A DNA stretch of 64,000 nucleotides from Tricholomella constricta. Lineage: Eukaryota > Basidiomycota > Agaricomycetes > Agaricales > Lyophyllaceae. A program made the translations under genes and the position numbers. Shown in pieces: positions 34,495 to 46,000 of the stretch. A model generated the notes under the pieces. The model saw only the letters and a list, made by a program, of their open reading frames with translations. It did no database searches and was not told the DNA's origin. The stretch spans positions 124,001 to 188,000 of the forward strand of contig JAACJP010000040.1 in the NCBI GenBank assembly GCA_013368375.1, written 5' to 3'. How positions within the stretch are numbered: position 1 is the stretch's first letter; every line of letters begins with the position of its first letter.

Positions 34495-36982
34495 CTATTC
34501 CCCCTCTTCTTTGAGTGCCACTGGCAAGACCTCGACGGCCTTCAAAATATAGCGGGGATCTATCAGAACCTCGGCATCATCATCTGAGGCATCGTCAATC
34601 TCGATCACGTCCTGCGCCCCAGGCCTCTTCTTCGATGACTGGTGTTCCCTCGTGGCTAAGGCGGCCATGATGATGTCGTCCCACTGCTTATGGGTGAGCG
34701 CGTTAACCTCTGGCAGGAAAACACTGGCACACCGCCTGAGTTTTGACGCCCCTTTGTGACCGGTGGGCTCCAAATAGTCGTCCCAGTTGGCCTTCAAGAA
34801 TGCGCTTTCGGTGTTATCGAGAGGGGGGGCCCATACTCCAGTGATGTAATACAGTAGAGCACGATGTACCTGCAAAATTATATCAAAATGTAAATTGCCG
34901 TGGAGGAATGAATGACTTACAGCCTGTAACGACATTATCAGAGCCCCAACAGGGCGTTCGAGCACTCGATGTCCATCTGGGACAGAAGCAGGCACCATGA
35001 CGTGAGATGTGAAGGTACTCGCCATGAGCCGTCCTTGAAATAAGCCCTGAAAGCCCATACCCGACATTAGTATTTGCCTGTCAAATAAAGATATGGTTAC
35101 TCACCTCGCGTTCCTGCTCGAACGAATTGTTTGATGACTGCCAGAGGAATGGGCGGTCCTTCTTGGTGAAGTGGGTCGGATTAGGCCCGAGCATTGCCGC
35201 CACAAATTCGGCACGGTCTTCGATGGCTTCAATTGAGCAAATTTTGAATTCGGCCGTCACTGCGTCCTTGGCTCTGGTGGCTAGTTTGTTCTGCCATACC
35301 GCAATTCCATTTTGTTTTACCTGAGAGTAGAGTTGTCAGTACTTCATGCAAGAATAGTGATAGACGTACCAAGCGTTTGACCACCAAATATAGACCGGTG
35401 TTGAACGACGTTGTCGAGATCTCATACTTTCCTTTCACAGTGCTGCAGTCGTTCCAAAGTTCGATGATCTCGGTGTTGTTGGGGTGTTCCCATGCTTTGA
35501 GCGACCCCGTCATGTCGCAGGCCATCGGTTAGACATATTTGTTGAATGAATACTGGGTTTCGTGGGGAAGGTCGCGAATGTTGGGGCGTCGTCCCTGTGA
35601 ATTACTGATTTGAGTACATTGTTGAAATTGGAGTGATGGAGCTGTGTGAATCTCCTCAACTTTGGCGATAGACTGGACTCAGGTCAACAGTCAGCAATAA
35701 AATTGCCGAAATGACTCGGAAATGAAAGACATACGCGAAATTGAAAGCCAGTAGCTGGCGTGCTAAACTGAAGCTGTTGAATTTCCTCGTCATCTGATGA
35801 GATCCCACCAGGTTCGAATGCTGGTGTGTCTTCAAGTTCGCTTCCATGATTTGCAGTTGCAGGTCTTGAATTGTAGCCCCCAGGTATAGCCGTAACATGA
35901 GCAGAGGAATTCATAACTTGCCTGGTGGGCATACTAGTACTAAGAGACAGTTGAATGGGCACAACATCCTCCCAGTTTCGAATAAGCCCTGACAGATGAG
36001 ATGGTCTTGCCTTTTTCGGACCGGTCGGTCTAGACAGTGTACATCAGGAACAGTTCCAAAATTAAACAAGCCGTGTTCTCACTCAGCGGTTCCGACCAGT
36101 CCAGCCTTCCGTTTGTTCTCAGCCGAACTGTAAGCGTAGATCAGGAACAGTTCCCAAAATAAGAGAGCCACATTACTCAGCGCCCGGTCCAGCCTTCCGC
36201 TTGCCCTCAGCCGAATTGAGGCTGTGATTTGATTCCGGGGTTATATGAGATGCGATCATGTTGATTTGATTCCGCGCTTCCAAACCCTTCTTCGCTTTCT
36301 TCCCACTGCCCTTCACCTTCGTTATGGTCGTGTCAGGCTCATCATGCTCCATATCTATGTCGATGTCCATGTCATGGTTGTCGCTCTCGCTTTTATAATC
36401 GTTGTCGTCGACGGGCTCATCATCACTGTTCTCCGAAGGCGCTTCAAAGTCCGCGGGCTCAGCAGCATCATCCGGTGACGGCGATGTTGTGAATCGTCCA
36501 TCTACATGAGGTATGAACTTGAATTTGAGCTTTCAGACAGCAGCACTAACCACCATTTTTAGACAGTTTTTTCTTTGTAGTCTCTGCTGTGACTTGACTG
36601 CCCTCCGAGTCCTGCATAACCGTCGCGGCTATAGTCGGAAACCATTGGTAAGTGATGATAAGTTTCGAAGTTCAGTGTTGATGAAATGACCTTCAGCAGG
36701 GATATTTTTTTTGTTTCGAGAAAACCGGCGGGGAACGGTCGCCTTCTCTTGAGGATTATTTGCATGTAAGTCAGCTTCCTTGACTTTGAAGCGTTTCTGA
36801 TTTTCTAACTGCGCGATTCTGTTCACGACAGCTTTTTTTTTGACGGCTGCTTCGGCTTTCCTGGCCTCTGCTGCGAGTTTGGCCGCCTGGACCTCCGCTG
36901 ACAAACGATGAGTTTGCGAGTATCGGTTGTGGGCCTCCCCAGGTCGGCTGTTAGCAGTAGAGGGCCGAGTGACACGAGACAT
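34495..36982 (-). pseudogene. Transposon passenger gene with DUF6532-like C-terminal region
   Basis: Spliced minus-strand gene inside the transposon. It begins MSRVTRPSTANS, then a basic coiled-coil segment (Ala/Lys/Glu rich), acidic disordered parts (MDIDIDMEHDEPDT) and a conserved C-terminal region with GKYEISTTSFNTGLYLVVKR, EAIEDRAEFVAAMLGPN, RPVGALIMSLQA/VHRALLYYITGVW and WDDYLEP. This architecture resembles the DUF6532 proteins common in agaricomycetes, often next to such transposases. Its role in transposition is unknown. A stop codon interrupts it (after NKYV, near 35535) and the exon join in the middle is uncertain, so it is probably dead. Confidence 0.6.
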
Positions 36983-37167
36983 GGTGCGCTCGTGTAGATT
37001 GTATACTATAGGTATGTTTGAGGTGTCACGGTCTTGCTCTTATTTTTTTTGGGTGGCTTATGGCACCTTTACAGTTGTAGCTCATGTGAACTTGTAAAAT
37101 TTGACTTCACGAATCGACGCGTGGATGCGAGTTGTTTCCCCTGGCTGTATCACCTCAATATTGTCCA

Positions 37168-40100
37168 ATGAAGCCCAGAATTCGACTCGGATACAATGCC
37201 TCGATCTACCGTTGCAGCTTTCCTGGCTGCGTAAAGTCCTGCAAGCTCCCCGGTGGACTCACTCGCCATCAAGATACATGCAAATTCAATCCACGTTATG
37301 TTTATGCTCCACCTCCTTCTCCCTCACCAAGCCTTGAGTCGCCACCACGAACACCTCATGTGTCGCCTTCCCCAGATCTTGATGGTGCATACTCGCCCCT
37401 ACAAACACCAGACCAAGATGTATTTCAGGACCATGTCCCTCAGAACGAGTCACCACGTCGTCAGCACTGGAGTACGAACACGCGAGGGATGAAAACGCAG
37501 TTTCATCCCTATCTTGACGGTGAGATCTGCTTCAAATTTTATCATGATCAAGTATTAAAAAATTAAATAACTAGGAGTTCCGTGTGACGAGGATGGCTAT
37601 GACCTACCCCGCAGCGCGCACCACCACCAACTAGCAATAGTACCGACTCTGCAACCGACAATTTCACCCCCTTCAATTCACGTGCCGAGTTCGAGTTGGC
37701 CGACTTTTTATATCGCCGCGAACAAATGTCGGGCAAAAAAATAGATGAGCTGATGGACATATGGGCCGCTTACAAGCACAGCGACTCGGAGGAGTTGAGT
37801 GACTCAGGACCTCCTTTTACTAACTCGAAGGATCTCTACGACACTATAGATGCGATCGAAGCAGGTGATGTGGCGTGGCAGTCATTTTCTGTCAAGTATG
37901 ATGGAGATCTGCCTGAAGGCTCAACACTACCAACATGGAAGACCTCGACATTCGAAGTTTGGTTTCGTGACCCCCTTGCAGTGTTGGAGGGGCAACTAGG
38001 CAACCGAGATTTCAATACCGAGCTCGACTATGCACCGAAACGGGTGTTCGGGAAAAATGAAAAGCGGCAGTATTCCGACTTCATGTCTGGCAATTGGGCA
38101 TGGAATCAAGTGGTGTGTCTTTTCTTTTCATTCGTCAGCTCTGACTCGAGCTCAATTTTATTACAGGATATTATTGCTGAGGATCCTGAAACCCATGGAT
38201 CGATGTTCGTTCCCGTCTTCCTCGGAAGCGACAAAACAATGGTTTCGGTCGCGACGGGCCAAAATGAGTATTACCCACTCTACACATCAATCGGTAATGC
38301 ACAAAATTAAGTTCGACGAGCGCATCGAAATGCACTTTCCCTCATTGGCTTCCTTGCCATTCCCAAAAGTAGGTCCAATTTCTTTCACCGAGTCGGCAGG
38401 CTATTACTGACATCTATAGCTGATAAGCAGGTTCACGATGACGTCGAGTTCAGAAAGTTTCGAAGGCAGCTTTTCCACACCTCGCTGACCCGAATTCTCT
38501 CGTCGCTCAAACCCTGGATGACCAAGCCATGGATTACACGTTGTGCCAATGGTCACTTTCGGCGTGCTACCTATGGTCTGGGCCCATATATCGCGGACTA
38601 TCCTGAGCAGGTACTACTTGCATGTGTTGTCTCCGGTTGGTGTGCAAAGTGAGTCAATGATTTGATCATCCACGGCAATAATTTGAAACATGATTCAGAT
38701 GCACGGCTCTGCCCACTGATCTTGATGGCGACCTGAATGCTGTTCCACGATCACACGAACATACCGAGCTTCTCCGCGAAGCCTTTGAAGACCGCCTCAA
38801 AACTCTCTGGGAGGGGTATGGAATTGTGGGAGACTTGATTGTGCGTGTACCCCACTGATTCAGGTTCTCGATGTTGACTAACACGTAAGGTAGCCATTCA
38901 CATCTCACTTTCCTCGTGCCGACATCCACGAGCTGCTTGCGCCTGATCTCCTGCACCAAATCATCAAGGGTACCTTTAAGGACCACCTTGTATCTTGGGT
39001 TACCGAGTTCGTCGAATCGGCTCACCCAGCCGCCGAAGCAAAGAAAATCCTTGCAGATATTGATAGACGGTACGTTCCAACTGGTGCTTCAGATTCAATA
39101 ACTCACGGTCAGACCCTAGCATTGCCGCAGTACCTTCCTTTCCTGGGCTTCGACGCTTTCCTGAGGGCCGAGGGTTTAAACAATGGACCGGAGATGACTC
39201 CAAGGCACTGATGAAGGTATGTACAACTCAGAATCTTTTTCAAAATACTATTGATTGACAAACGGATGCTATACAGGTCTACCTCCCAGCGATTGCTGGC
39301 CATGTACCTCCCCAGGTGGTCCGAGCCATCAGCACTTTCCTGGAATTTTGTTACCTTGTCCGGCGCTCTCAAATTGACGAAGGTACACTTCTTGCAATTG
39401 ATGATGCTGTCGAACGCTTCCATCGCGAACGCGAGGTATTTCGAAACTACGGCATTCGCGAAGACTTCTCATTACCACGTCAACACTCGGTTCTCCACTA
39501 CCGCCGCCTCATTCAGCAGTTTGGTGCCCCGAACGACCTATGCTCATCGATCACGGAGTCCAAGCACATCAAGGCTGTCAAGGAACCTTGGAGGCGCTCG
39601 AGCCGTAACCAGCCCCTCGGCCAGATGCTGCTCACCAACCAATGGCTGGACAAACTCGCTGCAGCGCACGTCGACTTTATTGCCCGAGGGATGATGGATG
39701 ATCCCTGTTTAGCTGCCAGTGTCGTTCCTCCACCTTTACCCCAAGACGACATGCCGCGGACGAAGAGGATGATCTGGGAATGACATCGCTTGGAGATGTC
39801 AAGCTCGCGAAGTACCCAGGCAAGTGCCACTACATTATTAATTGTGTTCCGACGTTCACAACTCCGAGTCTTACAGCCCAAAACCACCCGAAAGCCCTCG
39901 GTGCTCTTTCAATTCACCTTCGACAACCCAAGCTTTCGGAATATATCCGCCGTTACCTATATGATCAGCTCCACCCCAATTCCGAAGTCTTCGGGATGGA
40001 CGTGGACCTCAATTTATGTCCCGAGATCAGCCCGAACCTTCGAATTATCATCGTCCATTCGGCCGTTTTGACATACCATGCCCCCAGTGACCTTTCAGGG

Positions 40101-41620
40101 ATTGGAGGAATGCATCACGAGCGCATCTGTGCGTCCCCGTTGATGAGCACCGTCCCGCGCTATACACAGAACCAGCCCATAATACGGACATCAACCGCTG
40201 CGCCACAACGAACACACTCCCGAAGACGACCGAAGCGCTAAACCGACCGACCGACAATACGACCGACCGACCGACAATGCGACCAAAACGACCGACAATA
40301 CGACCAAACGACCGACGTACCGACCAAGAGACAGAGTAACTTGAAACGCCAGTTCTCCTCCCTGGGTACACGGAGCACGGAACGCCGTATAACCTGTCAG
40401 CGACCGCGCACGTTTGTATGCCAAGGTCTCAACCCGGCAACAACCAAACCCGATTTGAAATTACCCTAGGAAACACCTTGCCCAGCCATTCGCAGAGAGG
40501 ATCCGGCCGCACCACGGAGTTCCGCCTCCAAGAGCCACTACCGATCGCAAATCCGCCACCGATCACACATCCGACCCGACGCCTCGAACCGATCAAAAGC
40601 CCCTTTGCCGAGCCAAAGAGCGCCACACTCTCTAAAAAACGCCGCGTGGTACCAAGCTTGGCGACGCTTGTCTCAATAAACCAGTAAAACACCTGCCTCG
40701 CCGGCCTGCGAGAGGCGAGTCGGTCACATAGTATAAAACATACCCATGTAGTACCCATTTCTCCCAGTGAATTACAGCCCGTATCTTCCCTCACACTCAG
40801 AGTGAATAGCTCAAAACCATCGTCTCTGTCGTCTCTGCTCCGTTACCATCGTATAAACCGCCGCCGCCATCGTAAAACTCGTAACCACCGTCTCTGTCGC
40901 TTCGTATTCGTCACCCGAACCCGTGAGTTCTCCGTATTAACCTCGTTCGTTTCGTTGTCACACGACCGACGCCGAAAGTCGCATTGCCGACCCGTTCCAT
41001 CTGGGAGCGTCATACCCCATCGCCTTCGTCGTATCACCGTCGGTTCGACTACTTACAAGTCGGATCGCCTTTTAACTACGTCAAACAACACTTACAAACC
41101 CTGCACACTCGCGTGTTTGGGAACTTTTAACACTTCTCGCCCCCCATAGTTGTTAGTTGTTTTGTTGTTGTGCACAGCACCTACAGGCCTTCTAGCTCTA
41201 TCACCGTCGTGGCAAAGCAGGCCCGGCCGATTCGACTGTGTGTACATCGACAAGGACCCTGATCTCGATGGATTTCCATGGGCTCCATGTCGCATGCGTT
41301 AACCTTTTTTTCTCCTTCAAATTCAACGGTGTTACTTACCCCTGCGCTCTGGTGCAGTGGTGCAGTGGTTTTCGACATACGGTGACACTCCTTGTGAGGA
41401 CACAGGACTATGGATGGTTGAGCCAGACCATGGTGTCAGGGGCCGTCGGGTTATGTCTGTGATTCACACTGATTCGATTCTTCGCGGTGCACATTTAACT
41501 GGAGTATCGGGTTCTACTTTCATCTCATGGACATTTACACATACAGAGTCTTTGAGTTCCTTTATATTATTTTATGTAAATAAGTACGCAGACCATCATT
41601 CTCATGAAATCGCATTTTAA
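37168..41620 (+). pseudogene. Plavaka-like transposase, interrupted and frameshifted
   Basis: Starts near 37168 (MKPRIRLGYNAS). A C2HC-type finger (CSFPGCVKSC...H-x3-C) is followed by a Pro-rich linker with HPYLDG and, after an intron or gap, the body: ELADFLYRREQMS, YKVF-like FEVWFRDPLAVLEGQL, DIIAEDPETHGSMFVPVFLG, VSVATGQNEYYPLYTSIGN, FRKFRRQLFHTSL, GWCAKCTALP, APDLLHQIIKGTFKDHLV, ITESKHIKAVKEPWRRSSR, SDLSGIGGMHHERI, and the C-terminal DEDTG-like CEDTGLWMVEPD with VNKYADHHSHEI. Breaks: a frame slip near 37600, a stop near 39780, the 1-kb insertion at 40141-41203, a slip near 41270 and an 8-bp duplication (TGGTGCAG twice) near 41350. Confidence 0.78.
40141..41203 (-). mobile_element. 1-kb element, copy 2 (inverted), target CCGT, inside the transposase
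   Basis: Inverted relative to copy 1. On the plus strand it begins TGATGAGCACC and ends CTCTATCA, flanked by CCGT (40137-40140 and 41204-41207). Removal with one CCGT joins the transposase frame exactly: ...RICASP then SWQSRPGRFDCVY. It is visibly diverged from copy 1, and contains runs of GACCGACCGAC not found in the same number in copy 1. No coding capacity. Confidence 0.82.
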
Positions 41621-43036
41621 ATGTCATGAAGCCGCTCAGAAACATTTTCGTTTGAACAAGTCTTATCTCAAACAACTGTCAGAAGGTCAAAGACATTATA
41701 TTATAAGCAATAGACATTTGAGGTATGAAAGCACAAGCAAAAGGTAAAAAAGTTGCAAAAGCCCAAGCAAAAGTGACCGGAGAAAGTCAGATAACCGAAA
41801 GACGGAAGCAAAAGCATTTGGAGTTTTGCTGATGAAGGCGATGGCGGACATGTGGTTTAAGTTGAAGAAAACCCCACCGAAGATTTTGGCGAACAAAGAC
41901 AACACCGCGGTTCTCGCGAATCGATCTTCCGTTGCTGAGCCTACTGCAGCAGAGAAACGGGCAAAGGAGGTGTCAAAACGAGGTGGAGTTCATGCAACAA
42001 CCTTGGGTGGAATGATATTCAAAGACAAAGACACAAAAAAAGGACAACAAGACACGTACATATGGTACATGGAGCAGCACATCGGCTACCGTATCCCATT
42101 CCCTGACATGAGCCACACCCAGTACGGCTCACACAGGGAAGCAGCGGCAACTATTCTTGTCTACCGCAAACATTTCCTCTCGTTCATGGAAGTGATCCAT
42201 GATGCGAAAGATAAACCTGGTGAAACAAATATCGAGAAAGACTTTGCAGCAGCCATCAAGGACATACCTACACTCACGGAGCTCTGTGTCTTGGCGTTAT
42301 ACAATGTCGCGGTGTCAAAACCGTTCATGCAACACGTCAGGATGCACGATAACATCCTCAAGCTGAAAGATTACTTTGAAAAAAGGCCTCCTTCCTTCAA
42401 TCAATTATTGACAAGCCGTCGCTTTGGACTGGCGACGAGATCTTGAATCAGAATACATGCCTAGGTGGACAGGAATGGGATGAATGGGTGCTCAAAGTCA
42501 TAAGTGTGGTTAAGGATCTCAAAACCCACCTTATCGATCTCGATGATGCAATTGTTGCATTTGTACAAGGCGCCCGAGAGACATTTGTTGAACGGTTTTC
42601 TGACGAGTTCAAGGAGGGTAGTGGCATCGATAACTTGACGGACAGTGAGCTCGATACACTCTATTTCTCCTCAACAAACGACTTGAATGAAGGCAGGTTG
42701 GGTAGTTGGCGGCGTGGACAGGCAAGACGACCAGCAGAAACATTGCTCAAGTTCAATGCGTTGTTCATGGCTACACGAAACGAAACAGAGAGCTTCATCG
42801 CACACAAGCTCACAGAGGAGGAAGACCACATTTACCTGATGAGAACAGCCCGGAAACACAATGCTAGCAGACACCAGAAAGCATTGAAGGCTGCGCAAAT
42901 ACAAGCTGATGAGGCGAAGATTGCAGAGAACAGGAAGAAGGAATTGCAGAAGGGGAAAAACGCGACAAAAAAGCCAGCATTCTCATGGAAACAGTCAAGG
43001 ACCTTATTCTCACCGAAGCCGAGGTTGACAAGCCAG

Positions 43037-46000
43037 GTAGGGGCATTACAATGTAGCGTCTCCCACGGTCCAGCAGGCCCATACATTGTAGCGTACTTGA
43101 CGGCACCAGCGGGCCTGCTGGAGCGCCAGCGGGACCCCTACATGTAGCCGTCATATGGTGCTGTGGGGGGCAGCGGGGTGGGGGCTAGCAGGGCTACCCA
43201 CGTCCGCAGACCTCCGCGGGTGGTTGTCTGTGGGGCACACCAGCACTGCAGTGGGCCTATATGGTGCTGCAGGGGGCAGCGGCGTGGGAGGCTTGCGGGC
43301 ATTACTCATGTCCGCGGGACCTCCGCGGATTGTTGTCCGTGTGGCACACCTAGCACTGCAGTGGGCCTATATGGTGCAGTAGGGGGCCGCAGAGCAGGGG
43401 CTGTTACACACCTCCGCGGACATGCAGCGGAGCACACTATATGTAGCATGTCCGCATGACATCGGGCTTGCACGGCATTACACATGTCCGCGGGACCTCT
43501 GCGGATTGTTGTCCGTGGGGCACACCCAGCACTGCAGTGGGCCCATATAGTACTGTAGGAGGTTGTGGAGCAGGGGCACACCTCCGCGAACATGCAGCAG
43601 AGCACACTATATGTAGCATGTCCGCATGACATTGACATCAGGCTTGCACGGCATTACCCACGTCCGCGGACCTCCACAGATTGTTGCCTGTGGGGCACAC
43701 CCAGCACTGCAGTGGGCCCATATGATACTGTAGGAGGTCTTGGAGCAGGGGCACACCTCCGTGGACATGTAGCAGAGCACACTATATGTAGCATGTCCGC
43801 ATGACATCGGGCTTGCACGGCATTACCCACGTCTGCGGACCTCCACGGATTGTTGCCTGTGGGGCACACCCAGCACTGCAGTGGGCCCATATGATACTGT
43901 AAGAGGTCGTGGAGCAGGGGCACACCTCCGCAGACATGCAGCGGAGCACACTATATGTAGCACGTCCAATGTACGAGCACGTCATCTACGTGCAGCCATC
44001 TGGCATAGTGTCAGCAAGCCCGCTGGGGCTGCAGTGGGCCTATATGGTACTGTAGGAGGCCGCGGAGCAGGGCTGGCACTGTAGCCCTATATGGTACTGT
44101 AAGAGGCCGCAGAGCAGAGGGCTGTTATGCCACCTCCATGACTTGCAGCGTGGAGCACAAAATCAAGAAAGAAGGAATATTACTCCTCGAAAGATGGAAC
44201 CGGGTGTCTTTGATCATGGTCCTATTGCGCATTTCGGACACCAGCCTTGCCAGGAAAATATAATTTGAGTACGGCCAGTGACAAGGAGCAGGGCTGTTAT
44301 GCCACCTCCGCGGAGTTGCAGTGGAGCACAAAATCAAGAAAGAAGGAATATTACTCCTTGAAAGATGAACCGGGTGTCTTTGATCATGTCCTATTGGGCA
44401 GTTCAGACACCAGCCTTGCCAGGACAATGTAATTTGAGTACAGTTAAAGACAAGGAGCAGGGGCTGTTATGCACCTCCATGGAGTTGCAGTGGAGCACAC
44501 TACATGTAGCATGTCCAATGTATGTCTGCAGACCTCCATAGATTGTTGTCTGTGTGGCACACCTGGTGCTGCAGTGGGCCTATACAGTGCTAGGGGGCCA
44601 TGGAGCGGAGGTGTTACCCACCTCCACAGAGTAGCAGCAGCGGAGCACACTACATGTAGCATGTCCAACATTTTTACTGGTATACAACCTCAACAGTATC
44701 ACCATCAAATCCTGTCTGGATGTTATACTTTACCTCCATTCAATCATGAGCCTACAGAGGAGGCTACACTTAAACCTATATCTCCACTGTAACTGTCATG
44801 TGGAGTTAACAAAGCCTGTATCAAGGGAGTGTTGTGTAATGAGTATGACCTTTGTGTTCCTTAGCATTTGAAATGGCAGGAGGGCCGCAACAGCTAGAGG
44901 GCTGCAACAGCTGTATCTAGCTCAATATTGACAATGCTGTGCATAAAGAGTACATTATATCTCAGTAGCAGAGTAGGTGTAAAGCTCCATATGAGAGATG
45001 GTGCTGTATCATGCACTCTGAAGCACAAACAACAAAGACTGCTGATTGACAGCTATAAGAGGACACAGGGCTACTCTCAATACATTCTCTCTGTGAATTT
45101 GTAAGAATAGTTGTAAGAATAGCTTGCATAGTGCAAATAATGCTAGTATATGGTAGGTGTAAGGGGATGCACCGTGCGCCCACTCCTATTATCGCTTAGT
45201 CTCTTGTTCTCTGTCATCGGCCCCCATGGCCCCCACCTTAGACATACTTGCTGACCGCCATACTGTTCTTACGCCCCTTTCGTAGCCATTACTCCCACAC
45301 CGACACCACTACTTAGATTCCTATCAGTCAGCTGGACAATTGTTACTCATCAGTAGTCAGCGCCTTTACATACCGCCTTAGTCACTGGCTCGGCAATGTA
45401 GTATATAAGCCTAGGTTGGAGATATTCTATCTCCAACCTGAACAATAACAGTATCTTCGGGTTTATACATTGATCAACTCTTAGCTTGCTCTCTCATCGC
45501 CCTCTTCACGTTTCGCGCTGTTGACTGATCACTTGATTGCATTCAGGATCCTCTTGGCTCGCGTCGGCTCGCAGCTCCTCGCTCGCCTTCGCCCATCCGG
45601 ACATCCCCTAATAGTAGGGGTGATATAAGAAAGCTACATGCACTAGCATGATACTACAGTGAACATAAGTACTGCAGAATAAGCAATCTTTCGGATATTG
45701 GACATGTTCACTTGTCTGTAAAGTGGTACACTTATGCACTCTCCTTGGAATCCAGCTCACATATTAGAAGGTAGCCTTGGACCAGTTAGACTAAATTTAA
45801 AGCTTGTGCATCCAAGCACATATACATTTTTGATTGACCGTGGCGTAACAATAAATATACTTTGAAATGCATAGCCACACTGCTGCTGTGCTGTTGGATT
45901 GATGAAGTGTCAGTGGAACCAAGGCTGAAGATTACATCAATATAATTCAATTCCATTACAGGGCACAGAAACCTGCAGGACTTGCATACTGGTTACGCCA

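Larger units (their letters stand above)
34224..41831 (+). mobile_element. Plavaka-type DNA transposon, 7.6 kb, ends CAG...CTG, target duplication AT
   Basis: Left end CAGGAAAACTCC, right end (reverse complement) CAGCAAAACTCC: 12-bp terminal inverted repeat with one mismatch, and a further shared CCGTCTTTCG about 16 bp inside. It is flanked by AT on both sides (34222-34223 and 41832-41833); removing it with one AT puts the two halves of the repeat-family protein back in frame. It carries a minus-strand passenger gene (34495-36982) and a plus-strand transposase (37168-41620), divergently arranged. Both are broken. The transposase is interrupted by the second copy of the 1-kb element. The class call rests on transposase blocks that I recognise as Plavaka-like, not on a search. 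Confidence 0.8.
30056..43036 (+). pseudogene. Multicopy repeat-family gene (coiled-coil N-terminus), split by two insertions and frameshifted
   Basis: Pieces of one long protein run through the nest: 30056-30561 (basic coiled coil, e.g. QKLKRENGELKTKIKELTRK), 33309-33530, about 33599-34223 (with NNSELAKREGLRFIPDDFAY and SGDHAADQKKSHEILR) and 41832-43036 (KKTPPKILANKDN, KRGGVHATTLGGMIF, QDTYIWYMEQHIGYR, FSSTNDLNEG). The order is that of a single family which I recall, from memory, as highly repeated in agaricomycetes and possibly carried by mobile DNA; its function is unknown to me. Two insertions interrupt it (LTR element after 30561, transposon after 34223). It also has one-base frame breaks near 33441, 33748, 42380 and 42957, and loses its 3' end at the fold-back structure. 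It is therefore dead. Confidence 0.72.

Noticed and set aside
43080..44100. CRISPR-like array
   Set aside because: Repeat units are ~170 bp, contiguous and inverted between arms, with no short repeats/spacers, and the host is a fungus.
45158..45613. A tRNA or rRNA gene in the loop
   Set aside because: No cloverleaf or A/B box pattern; TATA box and flanking duplication fit an LTR better.
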